The translations under genes were made by a program, and so were the position numbers. The notes under the pieces were generated by a model. That model had not been told where the DNA came from. It saw only the letters and a list, made by a program, of their open reading frames with translations, and ran no database searches. A stretch of DNA of 64,000 nt, taken from the NCBI RefSeq assembly GCF_001659605.2, contig NC_035170.2, positions 23,056,190 to 23,120,189 of the forward strand, in the 5' to 3' direction. Origin of the DNA: Manihot esculenta. Taxonomy: Eukaryota > Streptophyta > Magnoliopsida > Malpighiales > Euphorbiaceae. Shown piece after piece: positions 45,928-59,282 of this stretch. Each line of letters opens with the position of its first letter. Positions within the stretch are counted from its first letter, which is position 1.

Positions 45928-46708
45928 TTGAAGTGGATCTTCAAAGTAAAGAAGAATCCAAAAGGGGAGATCATTAAATATAAAGCAAGACTTATTGCAA
46001 AGGGGTATGTGCAGAAACAAGGCATAGACTTTAAAGAAGTCTTTGCTCTCGTAGCTAGGCTGGAGACTGTAAGAGTATTACTTGTTGTAGCTGCTCAAGA
46101 AGGCTGTATAGTGCATCATATGGATGTCAAATCCGCGTTCTTGAATGGTGAGATAGAAGAAGAGGTTTATGTGACACAACCAGAGGGATTTGTTGAACAA
46201 GGGAAAGAAAAAAAGGTTCTGAAGCTACGGAAGGCCCTATATGGTCTTAAGCAGGCGCCTCGTGCATGGAATATAAAGCTAAACAAATGTCTACGTGAAC
46301 TAGGGCTTCAAAGATGTGTGATCGAATATTCAGTCTACAAGAAACACAAAGGAGATGAAGTGAACTAGGCTTCAAAGATGTGTGATCGAATATTCAGTCT
46401 ACAAGAAACACAAAGGAGATGAAGTGCAGATTGTGAGAGTGTACGTAGATGATCTGATAATCATGGGTTCAAAGTTGAGAGCAGTGGAGGATTTCAAAGC
46501 CAAAATGAGAGAGAACTTCGAGACGAGTGATCTTGGAAAGCTAAGCTACTATCTGGGAATAGAAGTCAAGCAAAGGCCGTATAGTATCACCCTTAACCAA
46601 GCAGGGTATGTAGAGAAGATATTCGAGAAGCTTGGCATGGCTGAGTGTAAGCCATGTTGGGTTCCAATGGATACACGGGTAAGAGAAATAAATTTTGAAT
46701 TTTTATAA
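45928..46708 (+). pseudogene. Copia-4 reverse transcriptase, frame broken by a 64-65 bp duplication
   Basis: RT with KYKARLIAKGYVQKQGIDF, VHHMDVKSAFLNGEIEEEVY and LRKALYGLKQAPRAW. The unit 46296-46360 is repeated at 46361-46424 with one G fewer, shifting the frame. RT continues as VRVYVDDLIIMGS and LGKLSYYLGIEV, and ends near 46680. Confidence 0.88.
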
Positions 46709-47923
46709 ATAAAAGTGTTTTACGATTAATTTTTTTATTAATTAATAAGTTTCATGGACCATTTAAATTTAAAAATAATTTAATTTTAAAAATATAAATT
46801 TAATGGGTAATAGATTAGATAATTTAAATTTAAAAATACTTAAATATAAATAAGTATTATTTTTATTGATAATAGATTAGATTATTTAAATTTAGAAAAA
46901 TAAAATAAAATATTGTTTCTATAATTAATGGGTTAGATAATTTAATTTTAAAAAATAAAATAAATAATAAATATTATATTAAATTATTATGTTAATTTAA
47001 CCGTATTATTTTTTATGAATTTTCATGTTATATTTATAGTAGAAAGATTTTTTTCTATAATAAATACTATTAAAAGTCAACTTCATAATAAAATGAGAGA
47101 TAAGCTATTGGGATATTATGCTCTAATGATTTTCTTTATGCATTAATTTTGGAAAATTCCATTGAAATCGGGGATATTCATGCTGCAGAATATCTCATTT
47201 TTGCCACCTTTTAATTCCAAGAAAGATGGTCTGCAGCAATAAAGAAGAGGAAAATCCACCTTTTAATTCCAAGAAAAATGGTGGTAGCGGCAGAATATCT
47301 CATTTTTGCCAAAGTTAGTTGGTGAAATCATCCTATCGTTTTCTAGTGCTAAGGTATTGATTCACCATCTTTTTGGATTATTTTAAATCTATGACTTATT
47401 AGAGTTACTTTGTATTTTTTTTTTTAAAATTATTGATTAGACTAATTTAAATTCATGTCACGTAACCCCATTAAAAGGGCGAAAAACTCTCTCCTAAATT
47501 TAAAATGTGTTTTATACTCATAGCGTAAATTCGAAACTTTTGATTAAGGGGGAGAAACAATATCATTTTTTTAACATCTCAATCAAATAATTATTCAATT
47601 ATCTTATTGACCGATACTAGAGATCTCGAATTCAAATTTTACTTCAAAATAATTATTCAAATTCTCCTTTCAAACTGTAATCAGTAACAAAGGCCATAAC
47701 TCATTTAACTGCATAGCAAATTTGTTAAAGAGTAAAAAAATAAATGTCTAATTAGCAGTTGTATTACTTTTGAAAATTCCGACATCAAATCTTTAAAAAA
47801 AAAAAAAAGAAAATGAATCAAAACCTATTCTAGTTTACAATTTAGTACAAGATAAATGGTTAGTTCTGGGTAAATTTGATTAGCTATGCCGTCAAGTACC
47901 ATTCATTTTGCTTGCTTCAATTT
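46691..47923. other. AT-rich 3' flank of SQE copy 2, no gene seen
   Basis: No coding evidence. A small direct repeat (CAGAATATCTCATTTTTGCC with CCTTTTAATTCCAAGAAA) occurs at about 47186-47227 and 47256-47309. Confidence 0.7.
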
Positions 47924-51090
<3,167 letters not shown>

Positions 51091-51587
51091 TGATGATCTG
51101 AGATCCAAAAAATAGGGTTTTACAAGGGTTCTGTCAAACTGGAAAAAGCTTAAACCTAGAGGAGAGTATTTCTCCTTTTATATGTTTCCTTTTGTCCGCT
51201 AGTGGCGTGTAACAAAATGTATGTCATTGGGCCACCTGTCTCTGTCACGTTGATATGGACGTACGAGGAAATCAGATCTCTGTTTCATGCGTAACGGCCA
51301 TTGGTTCCTTCTGAAACGCATGCGGTGGGTCCCTCCAAGTGGAGGGGCTGATTGCTCTTTCCCTTCTGGATTGGGCCGGACGACGAGATTAAAGCCGGAG
51401 CTCAAGGGAGATCTGATCTCTGGGCCTCTTAGAGCTGGGCCAGCTTAACAGGAGATCTTAATAGGAGTCCGGTCTGGAGGAAGACAGGCTAGACCAGGTT
51501 TATTGAGGAAGCCTGAGAGCCTCTATTCATTGGGCTTTTGATATGGGCCTAGCCCCAGTCCGAGGGGGAGAAATCGAGCGATCATCA
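51091..51587 (-). repeat. E5 LTR, left (3' LTR in its orientation)
   Basis: 497 bp. Differs from the right LTR at a score or more positions, so the insertion is older than E3 and E4. Confidence 0.92.
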
Positions 51588-51833
51588 ATTGCCCATTTAC
51601 CTTCTCATCAGTTATTGCCCAACTGATGAGGGGGTAAATATCGAGAGTCATAATGACCGCGCAGCCTAAAGGACAGGTCTGCTCAGAACATCTTTTCGTC
51701 TCATCATTGTTTCAAACTTCAAATTCTCTCTGTCTTCTCAAAACCTTCACTCTCTTCTGTCTTCGGCGTGATTTGCCTACATCATCCTTCTGCCCCAGCC
51801 ATTTTCAAGGTACGCTTTTCTCTTTGTCCTTCC

Positions 51834-54824
51834 ATGGGTAGCCCGAAACTTCCCGATGTTCTTAGGGTAGAGTCTAATATTACTCCGTCCGTCCTGAAAA
51901 ATTTCTTCTCTAGGGAGTTTTTAGATACCCCTCTCTTTCGTATCCGGGCCCCCTACCCGAACGAGAGGATCGTTCTTCCTGATCCTCCTCCCTCTAGCCT
52001 AATCAACCCCCAAAAGGATCTTAGCTTGGTCTTTTTTTCTAAACAAAGGGAGTATGGCTTAACATTCCCCTTTTCTCCTTTTTTTACCGAGGTCTTCCGT
52101 TACTTCAGGATAACCCCTCGGATGCTAGTTCGCAATTCCGTTCTATTCATGTCCTCTTTTGAATCTGTATGTCTGAGCTGGGGGTTCACACCCACGGTGC
52201 TCCTTCTTCCGATTAGTCAGAGCAATCCAGGGGTTTTATTATTTTCCCCTCGCGGGGGGCTTTTAATTTTTTCGGGTCATAAGGACTCAATAAAGGGCTG
52301 AATGGAGGGCTTTGCAGTAGTGGAGCTCAAGAAGGAGTCCGGGCTCATCTGGGACCTAGAGCTCTCCTGGGAGGATGTTTCACTGAACTGCAATGACCTG
52401 CCCCAGCTGAGCCTTACTGAGCAGGTCGGGTTTATTCGACTGACTTCTGTTGAAAAGAAGTATGATATCGAGAAGTGTATGTTTGTGTCTAATCTTCGTG
52501 ATATTAGAGACGTGGGTACTTTACTCCACTTAGCTGCGTCGTTTTGCCTTTATAATCTGTGTGGAAGGTTGTCTCACTTTGTATTGATTTTGGACTTTTG
52601 CAGCTTCTAACGTGAAGATGGACCAGATCAAGCCCCCGAAAAACCTTATACTGTCTCGCGAGAGCATGAACACGGCTCTGGACGCCCTCCAGGCTGGGCG
52701 ATTGATGAAAGAGGCTACCGAGGAGGTGGCTAGGACTATTTCTTCCAGGACGGTGGGTAGGCCTCTTGCTCCACCCTCCTTCCGAGCTCCCAAACCGAGT
52801 ACCCGGGGAACCAGATCTGCCAGGTCCCACAGCAGCGGGCCGAGCTTGACTGTTCAGCCCCCTCGAGCTTCCAGGTCCCAACGAACTTCCGCTGAGAGAG
52901 CGGAGAAAGCTCCAAAAGACACCGCTAGGTCATCCGCGGGCGACGAGCTGGAGAGTGCGGATTCCTTGCCTCCAACAGACGCCGCCAGGCCATCCGCGGG
53001 TGCCGAGCTGGAGATAGTGGACTTAACTTTGCCTTCCAGGGGGGCCCTGAGGGGAGAATCGAGATCCCCGTAACTGAAGAGACGGCTCCTGGAGGTGAAG
53101 CTAGGGTCATCCTTGTGGATGAGGATGTAGGGGAAGCTGCTGGTGAAGATGCTCTGGTTATTAGGGATATCCTCGTGAAGGCTGTCGAGACTAGGACGGC
53201 TGAGGACGCTCTTCCCCAAAAGGAGTCCTCAGGTGTTCCTAAAGAGCTCTCTGGGAGGAGAGTGAGCAAGCGTCCTCTCCACTCTGACGCTCCTGCCCTA
53301 GCTTCTAAGAAGTCTCGAGCTCCCAGACGTCCGGATCCTGCTTTGCCTCCACTCGAGAAGAAGAAGACCTCGGTCTTGCCCCTGCTTCTAACAATGACAT
53401 CTTGAATGCGGAGGACATCACCCACCAGTCTCCGGCGAGTGTGGTCACTGAGATTATTCGGGAACGGATGTTTGGTGGGATCACGGTGGCTTTGGATCCT
53501 CACCTGCTGGCTCTCTCCAGCCTCCTGGCCAGCTCCACTTAAGAGCAGGTGGCCTTCCGAGCTCGGTCCAGAGAGGACCTCGGGAATACTGCTAGGGAGC
53601 TGCCCTTGATGGTGAGTCATGCTTGTTCCTTTCCTGTTTCTAATTTGTTTCTGCCTTTCTTCACCTTTTGGCTTTATTTGTCTTTCCTTTTATTAGGTCA
53701 CAGGCATATTCATGGAGTTGGATGCCCAAGATCGCACTCTCAGGGAATCTGTGGACCGCCGTATAGAAGAGGCGTGCCTTGAGGAGAACTTATCCGCGTC
53801 CAGCGATGCCTGGGACAATCTCGCTGTTGTCTGGGAAGACTACAGGTCCCTCCAGTTTGATCTGCACATGGCCTTGGAGGCCCGTAAGAAGGCTGAGGAG
53901 GAGATAGCTGAGGTGCAAAAGCATGCCCAGTGCCTGGAAATGGAGTTGTCTCACATCCGGAGGGTTCTTAAAGAATCTGACGAGAGGGCAGCTGCAGCTG
54001 AGGTCCATTGCGAAGAAGTCTTGAAGCAGCTGTCTTCTACGATAGAGGCCCTTCGTGAGAGGGATGAGGCCGTGAGCTAGAAGGAGGAGGTCCAGCGCCA
54101 GCATGAGCAGCTGAAGGTAAAATTTGATGCTGTGCTGGCTCAAAAGAGTGAAGCCGTAGCTCGGGTTGTGGTCCTGAAGCAGGAGCTGAGCAAGCAAGCT
54201 GATAGCATTAAGGGCTTGACTTTGGCGACAGAGGAGTCCAAGCTTCAGAATCAGCAACTCTGCCAACAAGTCAAAACCCTAGAGACGAGGTGCTCAGCCC
54301 TGCTTGAAGAGATCAAATTGGCTGAGAATAGGGTCCAGCTGGAGGTTGAGAAGCGTTTAAGGGAGTATAAGGAGTCCTCCGAGCTGAAGAAGGAGATCCA
54401 GCAGGCCGGTGAAGCTTATCTCCAAGATTATAAGAATTCTTTGGAGTTAAAAGCCGAGGTAGCTGAGGCCTGCGAGAGGCGACTTGCAGAATATAAAGCT
54501 TCTAATGAGATGAAAACGGCCATATGGAATAAAGGCTTCTGCATGTTCGCCTCCGGCTTCAACCGAGGATTGAGGGAGGCCAGACATAACCCGTCCATCC
54601 CATTGGCTGAACTCCGAGCTAGAGAGGAGGATTCCGATGGTGAGGACGTGGTCTATGGGGAGGATGACAGACCTCTGCCAAAAGGGGCTTCTCGCGCTAC
54701 GGTTGGACCTTCTATCGAGCTAGATGGAGAAGATGTGGAGGTCCTCGAACCTGAGGGGGATGACGCCGGGCCTCAAGAGAAGGATGTAGAGTTGGGAGAG
54801 GAAGGCACTGGGCCTCAGGGGTAG
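51834..54824 (+). pseudogene. E5 antisense ORF (putative gypsy-type transposon domain, coiled coil), spliced and broken
   Basis: Runs opposite to gag. It starts ATG 51834 (MGSPKLPDVLRVESN) and has the FSPFFTEVFRYFRITPRML region I associate with the 'putative gypsy type transposon' domain. There is an in-frame TGA at 52299-52301. Two introns with clean borders can be read: 52516-52603 and 53612-53696. A Ser/Pro/Arg-rich middle carries frame changes near 53072 and 53400 and a stop at 53540. A long coiled coil rich in E, K, L and Q (53712-54540) has a TAG at 54078, and an acidic tail ends at TAG 54822. Related extra ORFs are known from Tat elements; their role is unknown. Confidence 0.75.
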
Positions 54825-55649
54825 GGGATGGTGCTTTTTGTAGGTGCCGGGGGGTCTGAGCGAGAGGAGGCCAGACCTCCCATAGACAGCAATGTAAATA
54901 TAGATAGTGTGAATGATAGTAATGTAAATGCAGATGATAGTGCACCTAGGCATGTAAGTCCTTTAAGGACAATTTTTCCTTAGAGTAGATGATTAGAATA
55001 GACTGTAATACATTTTTCTTTTAATGAATTTTTATTTTCGTTTCCTTGAACTACTTCTTGTTTTTCGTTCATACTTGAGCTATTCTTATTTCTACTTATC
55101 ATAGATGAAATACTTAAACTACGTGCTTCATAATTTTTCTAAGGAATCCACTGTACTGTCTTTCCTTTTTGCCTTCAAGCCCGTCAGAACTGAAATTCTA
55201 TCAATTGACTGAACTTTTGACTTATAAATTAATTTATTTCACTAAGGCATTCTTACCCGTATGTTCTTTCCGAGCTGGACTAGCCGTATCCGCGAGCTCT
55301 GTTTTTAACAGTGGGTTAAGCTCGTGACTTTTTGAGGTGATGAGCAGGGCTGGCCTTTTTGCTTTTAGTTCTGATTTGACAGGAACTGAGGCTGAGGTCT
55401 CATTTGCTCACGCCGGTCTCATTTGCTCACGCCATTGGATTTCCCCTCGGGTTGCCCCTTTACCTCCTCAGCATTTATTACATGAATGGTGAGGGGGTAA
55501 ATCCCTAGACTTCATTTGTAACCGCGTGGCTCTTTTTTTTTTTTTTAGACGATCTTACCTTTCTTTCTGATTATGAGCTCGGATATCTGGTTCCTCTTAA
55601 AGTGACCCTTTGTCGTTTTTCTCTCTCAGGGTCATTTTTGCTAAGTGTT
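54825..55649. other. E5 non-coding segment
   Basis: T-rich, with a CTCATTTGCTCACGCC direct repeat at about 55399-55430. No coding recognised. Minus-strand frames at 54712-54953 are shadows. Confidence 0.6.
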
Positions 55650-55971
55650 TGTAATACCCGGCTAGATCAGACATCGGAATTCTTACCGTCCGGTGGGATT
55701 CGCGGATGTCAGAAGGTTCTAGAAGGGAAAGAGAAAGGGTTTTAAAGATGGTTTTAAGGATTTTAAAGGTTTAGAGAGAGATAGGATTGAGTTTTGAAGA
55801 GAAAAGACCAAGGAGGTTTTAGCCAGGTTCGGTCGCCGAAGGTAAGTTCGGCCGCCGAAACAGAATTCAGGTTAGGCTTGCTACGGGTCTCGGCGGCCTT
55901 ATGCCGATCTAGATCCTAGCGTCGAGCAGTTTGGGCCGTTACAGAGAGGTACCGGTTTTCGGGCTGTTGCA
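55650..55971. mobile_element. Solo LTR related to E4 inside E5 (shortened)
   Basis: Starts TGTAATACCCGGCTAGA, has TTCGGCCGCCGAA motifs and CTTGCTACGGGTC, and ends TTTTCGGGCTGTTGCA. It is a 322-bp relative of the 1.55-kb E4 LTR. Flanks GTGTT and GTATT may be a mutated 5-bp duplication. Confidence 0.65.
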
Positions 55972-56189
55972 GTATTTGTTTACCGTGAGTTAATCCTAGC
56001 TGTGGGCAAGATCTCTTGCTTTTGTCGTGAGTCCGTCCATTCAGCGGATTAAAGAGCTCGGATTTTTGTTCCTTGCATAAACTTTTGCTCTATCTGTGTG
56101 ACGGGCTCAGGAGTTCGGAATTTCGTCCTCCTTACTGTGAAGTCAATACTTAATTTCTTGCTTTACTGTCGAGCCTTATACGGGTTGTG

Positions 56190-56805
56190 TTTTTGCTCCA
56201 GGAGAGCTTAGGGGATCCTGGCCGTTTTTGCTCCGGGGAGACCTTGGAGATCCCGTCGGCCGTTTTTGCTCCAAGAGATCTTACGGGATCCTGGCCGTTT
56301 TTGCTCCGGGGAGACCTTGGAGATCTCGCCGGCCTTTTTGCTCCAGGAGATCTTACGGGATCCTGGCCGTTTTTGCTTCGGGGAGACCTTGGAGATCTCG
56401 TCTGCCGTTTTTGCTCCAGGAGATCTTAGGGGATCCTGGCCATTTTTGCTCCGGGGAGACCTTGGAGATCCCGCCGGCCGTTTTTGCTCCAGGAGATCTT
56501 ACGGGATCCTGGCCGTTTTTGCTCCGGGGAGACCTTGGAGATCTCGCCGGCCTTTTTGCTCCAGGAGATCTTACGGGATCCTGGCCGTTTTTGCTTCGGG
56601 GAGACCTTGGAGATCTCGCCGGCCGTTTTTGCTCCAGGAGATCTTACGGGATCCTGGCCGTTTTTACTCCGGGGAGACCTTGGAGATCTCGCCGGCCGTT
56701 TTTGCTCCAGGAGATCTTATGGGATCCTGGCCGTTTTTGCTCCCAGGAGACCTTGGAGATCCCGCCGGCCATTTTTACTCCAAGAGATCTTACGGGATCC
56801 TGGTC
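56190..56805. repeat. 72-73 bp tandem repeat of E5
   Basis: About 8.5 units; each has two similar halves, TTTTTGCTCCAGGAGATCTT then ACGGGATCCTGGCCG, and TTTTTGCTCCGGGGAGACCT then TGGAGATCTCGCCGGCC. All three forward frames are open only because of the repeat. Confidence 0.92.
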
Positions 56806-57013
56806 TTCTACCTCCAGGAGCTCTCTATGTCTCTAGGAGGTCTTCTGACATCTGTTCTTTTCTTTTTATAAGAGAGTTAGTACTCACAATAATAGAGATA
56901 ATCATTGCATCATTATAAGATGGTGTAATTCCATTTACTCATTTTTTCATAGTACAAGAATTTCTTTTCACAAATATTCTAAGGAAAGTACCTCCTCTGC
57001 TTCACCAGCTCAT

Positions 57014-58702
57014 TTATCCTTTTGTTCCTTCAACGATCATGTTGATGGTTCCACTGGACCCATCATTTACTGGCCCTGCTCCCATTCTTCTGAGTGTCTG
57101 TGTTGCTGGATTCGGCTGAGGCCTTTGTCCTTCCGGTTTCTTTATAAAGTTCTTGAGGTGTCCCCTCTTTATCAGCCTTTCGATCTCAGCAGTCAACTAG
57201 AAGCAGTTATTGGTGTCGTGGCCGTGCGTGCGATGGTACTGACAATATTTGTCGGAATCTCGCTGGTTTGCTTCCGTTTTCATAGGCCTGGGCTATTGGA
57301 GGAACTCCTTGTCCTGGACGGCCGTGAGCACTTCGGCTCTAGAGGCATTGAATGGGGTCGGCTTCTCTGGAACCCACGGAGGGAGTGGCCTCTGTTCTGA
57401 GACCTGAGGAGGGAGAGGTCTTTGGTCCCTTCGCTCCCAGGGTTGTCTGTAAGGTTCAGGCCTCTTGCCATGCTTCTTCTCATGCCTCTCCGGCCTCCTT
57501 TCCTCCGGGGCCTTCCCTTTATCTGCCACCCCGCTGGCGAACCTGCTTGTCACCAGGGCATCATCCTGCCTTATATACTTCCCAGCCCTCTTTATCAGTT
57601 CTGTCAATGTAGTAGGGGGCTTCCTACTTAATGAGCCAAAAAACTCTGCAGAGGTCATCCCCTTCTGCATGGCTTCCACCGCCCTTCCCTCATCGAGCTC
57701 AGGAATCTGCAGGGCCTCCGTGTTGAAACGAGCAACGTACTCCCTGAGCGATTCGTCTCTCTTGTGCCTGATCGTCTCCAGTTAACTTGTCTTCCTATCT
57801 GCGGGCACCCCGGCGATAAACCGGCTGATGAAGCGAGTGGCCAGATCTCCAAAGCTGCTGATATTTCTGGCCTCAAGGTTATTAAACCACGCTCTTGCTG
57901 GCCCTGAGAGCGTCGTAGGGAATACCTTGCACATCAGGGCATCTGAAAGAGTTTGCAGCTCTATGAAAGTCTTATAGTTCAAGACATGCTCCCGGGGGTT
58001 CCCAGCTCCGTCATACGCGGCCATAGGCGGCATCATAAACTTCTTGGGAATGGTCTCCTGCTGTACCCACTTCGAGAAGGGTGAAGAGGTGGGCAAGATA
58101 GTTTGGTTCTGATCCTTCGTCCCCAGCTCGGCCAAGAGCTGTTCTCTCATCTTTTGCAGCTTTTGGTCTATGCTCTCCTCCTCTTGCCTGGGTTTCTTCT
58201 CCTGGCAGTACTCCTCCTCCCATGTCTCACTCCCCATTCTTCCGGTTGTTCTAGCAGAGTAACTATCGGCCCTATCATTCTCAATCATCTCTCTCACCCT
58301 CCTTCCATGAACCCTGGCCTCTGGTTCTGCTTCTTCCCCGGCTCTTCTCCCCCCTTCTCTGGTTTCTCGACTAGCTGTTTGGGGATGGTTGAGGGTAGGT
58401 TGAGGTTCATTAGTCTGAGGCTCTTCTACCACTGGCAATACGTTTGTTGGGGTACTAAGGCCCCGTTGCTGCATTATTTGCCCCAGCCAGTGGGCGGTAC
58501 TTTGTAGTTGGAGGGCCATGGTTTGAAGGTCCTGGTTGGACAAGGTGGCGGTGGAAGCATTCCCTGCCGAGCTTGACGAGGGATTGAAAGGGATGGGTGA
58601 TTGATTGTTTGGAGTCGTAGGACTGGAAAAGGAGAACTACTGCCCCTCTTGGGCAGAGCTCAGGTCGTTTGGAGTGATATTGTTTTCATTGTGGTTAGCC
58701 AT
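57014..58702 (-). pseudogene. E5 gag with two in-frame stops
   Basis: Minus strand from ATG 58702 (MANHNENNITPND). A TAG near 58642 follows after about 20 codons, then a Pro/Glu-rich part. The capsid core includes YDGAGNPREHVLNYKTFIEL, CKVFPTTLSGPARAWFNNLE and FGDLATRFISRFIAG. A TAA is at about 57780, after which the same frame continues (EYVARFNTEAL..., MTSAEFFGSLSRKPPTTLTEL). The end (AEIERLIKRGHLKNFI) precedes the point where protease should begin. Apart from the stops, the frame is kept. Confidence 0.85.
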
Positions 58703-58760
58703 CGTGGATCTCAGTGGGTATTACAAGAGTGGAACTCCAGCGATGAAAATATCTCCTTCG

Positions 58761-58779
58761 TTCCCACAAACGACGCCAT
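58761..58779 (-). other. E5 primer binding site
   Basis: On the minus strand ATGGCGTCGTTTGTGGGAA, near the common GGCGCCGTCTGTGGGAA primer site of plant gypsy elements. Confidence 0.6.
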
Positions 58780-58780
58780 T

Positions 58781-59277
58781 TGATGATCTGAGATCCAGAA
58801 AATAGGGTTTTACAAGGGTTCTGTAAAACTGGAAAAAGCTTAAACCTAGAGGAGAGTATTTCTCCTTTTATATGTTTCCTTTTGTCCGCTAGTGGCGTGT
58901 AACAGAACGTATGTCATTGGGCCACCTGTCTCTGTCACGTTGACATGGACGTACGAGGAAATCAGATCTTTGTTCCATGCGTAACGGCTATTGGTTCCTT
59001 CTGAAACGCATGCGGTGGGTCCCTCCAAGTGAAGGGGTTGATTGCTCTTTCCCTTCCGGATTGAGCCGGACGACAAAATTAAAGCCGGAGCTCAAGGGAG
59101 ATCTGATCTCTGGGCCGCTTAGAGCTGGGCCAGCTTAACAGGAGATTTTAATAGTAGTCCGGTCTGGAGGAAGACGGGCTAGACCAGGTTTATTGAGGAA
59201 GCCTGAGAGCCTCCATTCGTTGGGCTTTTGACATGGGCCTGGCCCTAGTCCGAGGGGGAGAAATCCAACGGTCATCA
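58781..59277 (-). repeat. E5 LTR, right (5' LTR in its orientation)
   Basis: 497 bp, the same length as its partner. Confidence 0.92.
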
Positions 59278-59282
59278 ATTAG

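Larger units (their letters stand above)
42585..46690 (+). mobile_element. Copia-4: 3'-truncated Ty1/copia element
   Basis: The left LTR probably begins TGTTAAGAGTCAG at 42585 (the border is uncertain; related sequence begins about 42480) and ends just before the primer site TGGTATCAGAGC (43087). Gag, protease, integrase and RT follow in order. The element breaks off in RT's connection region near 46680, with no RNase H, polypurine tract or right LTR. Confidence 0.82.
51091..59277 (-). mobile_element. E5: Tat-like Ty3/gypsy element without pol, in block c
   Basis: 8,187 bp, LTRs of 497 bp each (51091-51587, 58781-59277) starting TGATGATCTGAG and ending TCATCA. The 5-bp duplication is ATTAG (51086-51090, 59278-59282); blocks a and b show the empty site (ATTAGTAATGATT). 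Gag lies next to the right LTR on the minus strand, so the element reads leftward. Protease, RT and integrase are absent. Tandem repeats and an antisense ORF in the 3' half are typical of Tat-lineage elements. Confidence 0.93.

Noticed and set aside
52504..53620. Minus-strand frames of 125 and 231 codons
   Set aside because: They are shadows of the E5 plus-strand ORF, whose introns and domain give it the better case.
55650..55971. Treating this as the true LTR of E5
   Set aside because: E5 already has two 497-bp LTRs with a matching duplication; this piece belongs to the E4 family.
56228..56918. Three overlapping 140-200 codon forward frames
   Set aside because: All are translations of the 72-73 bp tandem repeat; no family resemblance.
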